A DNA stretch of 21,385 nucleotides from an uncultured Flavobacterium sp. (GTDB lineage Bacteria; Bacteroidota; Bacteroidia; Flavobacteriales; Flavobacteriaceae). Shown here in pieces: positions 21,330-21,385 of this stretch (position 1 is the stretch's first letter; each line of letters opens with the position of its first letter). The position numbers were made by a program, and so were the translations under genes. Location of the stretch: assembly GCF_946220915.1 (NCBI RefSeq), contig NZ_CAMIHH010000055.1, positions 1 through 21,385 on the forward strand, written 5' to 3'. A model generated the notes under the pieces. That model saw only the letters and a program-made list of their open reading frames with translations, searched no databases and was not told the origin of the DNA.

Positions 21330-21385
21330 AGAATTGTAGGGAATAAATATTATTTTTACTGTTTAGTATTTATTATTAATTATGG

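Noticed and set aside
1..21385. Defence system, toxin-antitoxin, CRISPR, prophage or integrative element
   Set aside because: No characteristic gene, array, integrase, tRNA-linked direct repeat or transposase was seen; the gene content is mainly housekeeping.

Overview
The window looks like chromosomal DNA of a flavobacterium (Bacteroidota, Flavobacteriaceae or close). The evidence is the TAnnTTTG-type -7 promoter boxes in front of many genes, few Shine-Dalgarno sites, an S16 protein with a long Ala/Glu-rich tail, a DUF6252-type lipoprotein, a glycine-rich single-RRM protein, and a secreted metalloprotease with a C-terminal type IX secretion (T9SS) sorting domain. Base composition looks less AT-rich than in many Flavobacterium species, but I did not compute it. 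I see no rRNA, tRNA, CRISPR array, integrase, transposase or prophage gene. Gene density is high and no gap exceeds 300 bases.

Layout: 1-621 (-) is the 5' end of a DnaE-like gene with a fused DnaQ-type exonuclease, running off the left edge. 874-1251 (-) encodes an RRM RNA-binding protein and 1379-1852 (-) a DUF6252-like lipoprotein. 2083-3181 (+) is an rpsP-rimM operon. 9592 down to 3284 (-) is a tripartite RND efflux locus: a small secreted protein of unknown function, a periplasmic adaptor, a HAE-1 pump and a TolC/NodT outer-membrane factor. A tRNA1(Val) methyltransferase lies just upstream at 9686-10393 (-). 10554-14893 (+) holds three separately terminated genes: glutaryl-CoA-dehydrogenase-like enzyme, DUF3050 protein and M43 metalloprotease. 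18858 down to 15032 (-) holds ruvC, hemW, a cyclase-family hydrolase, a YjbR/MmcQ protein and a PH-like/SHOCT protein. 18883-19836 (+) encodes a YbhN-type membrane protein, divergent from ruvC. The right end has a lipoprotein with a TonB-C-like tail (19934-20410, -) and an unrecognised 263-aa protein (20502-21293, -).

Most of the gene content is core or ordinary accessory. I found no convincing new multi-gene system. The least ordinary material is intergenic. An inverted pair of GC-rich REP-like elements sits at the ruvC/hemW junction and appears to supply the ruvC stop codon and the N-terminal extension of HemW. A second inverted pair built from 9-nt CACGAATT-type units lies between dnaE and the RRM gene. 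Several short-period (7-10 nt) degenerate repeats and one further GC-rich hairpin occupy other gaps. Many -7 boxes sit so close to start codons that leaderless or very short-leader mRNAs are predicted. Among proteins, the DUF3050 product (possible non-haem diiron enzyme), the small secreted protein ahead of the efflux genes and the unknown 263-aa protein deserve follow-up.
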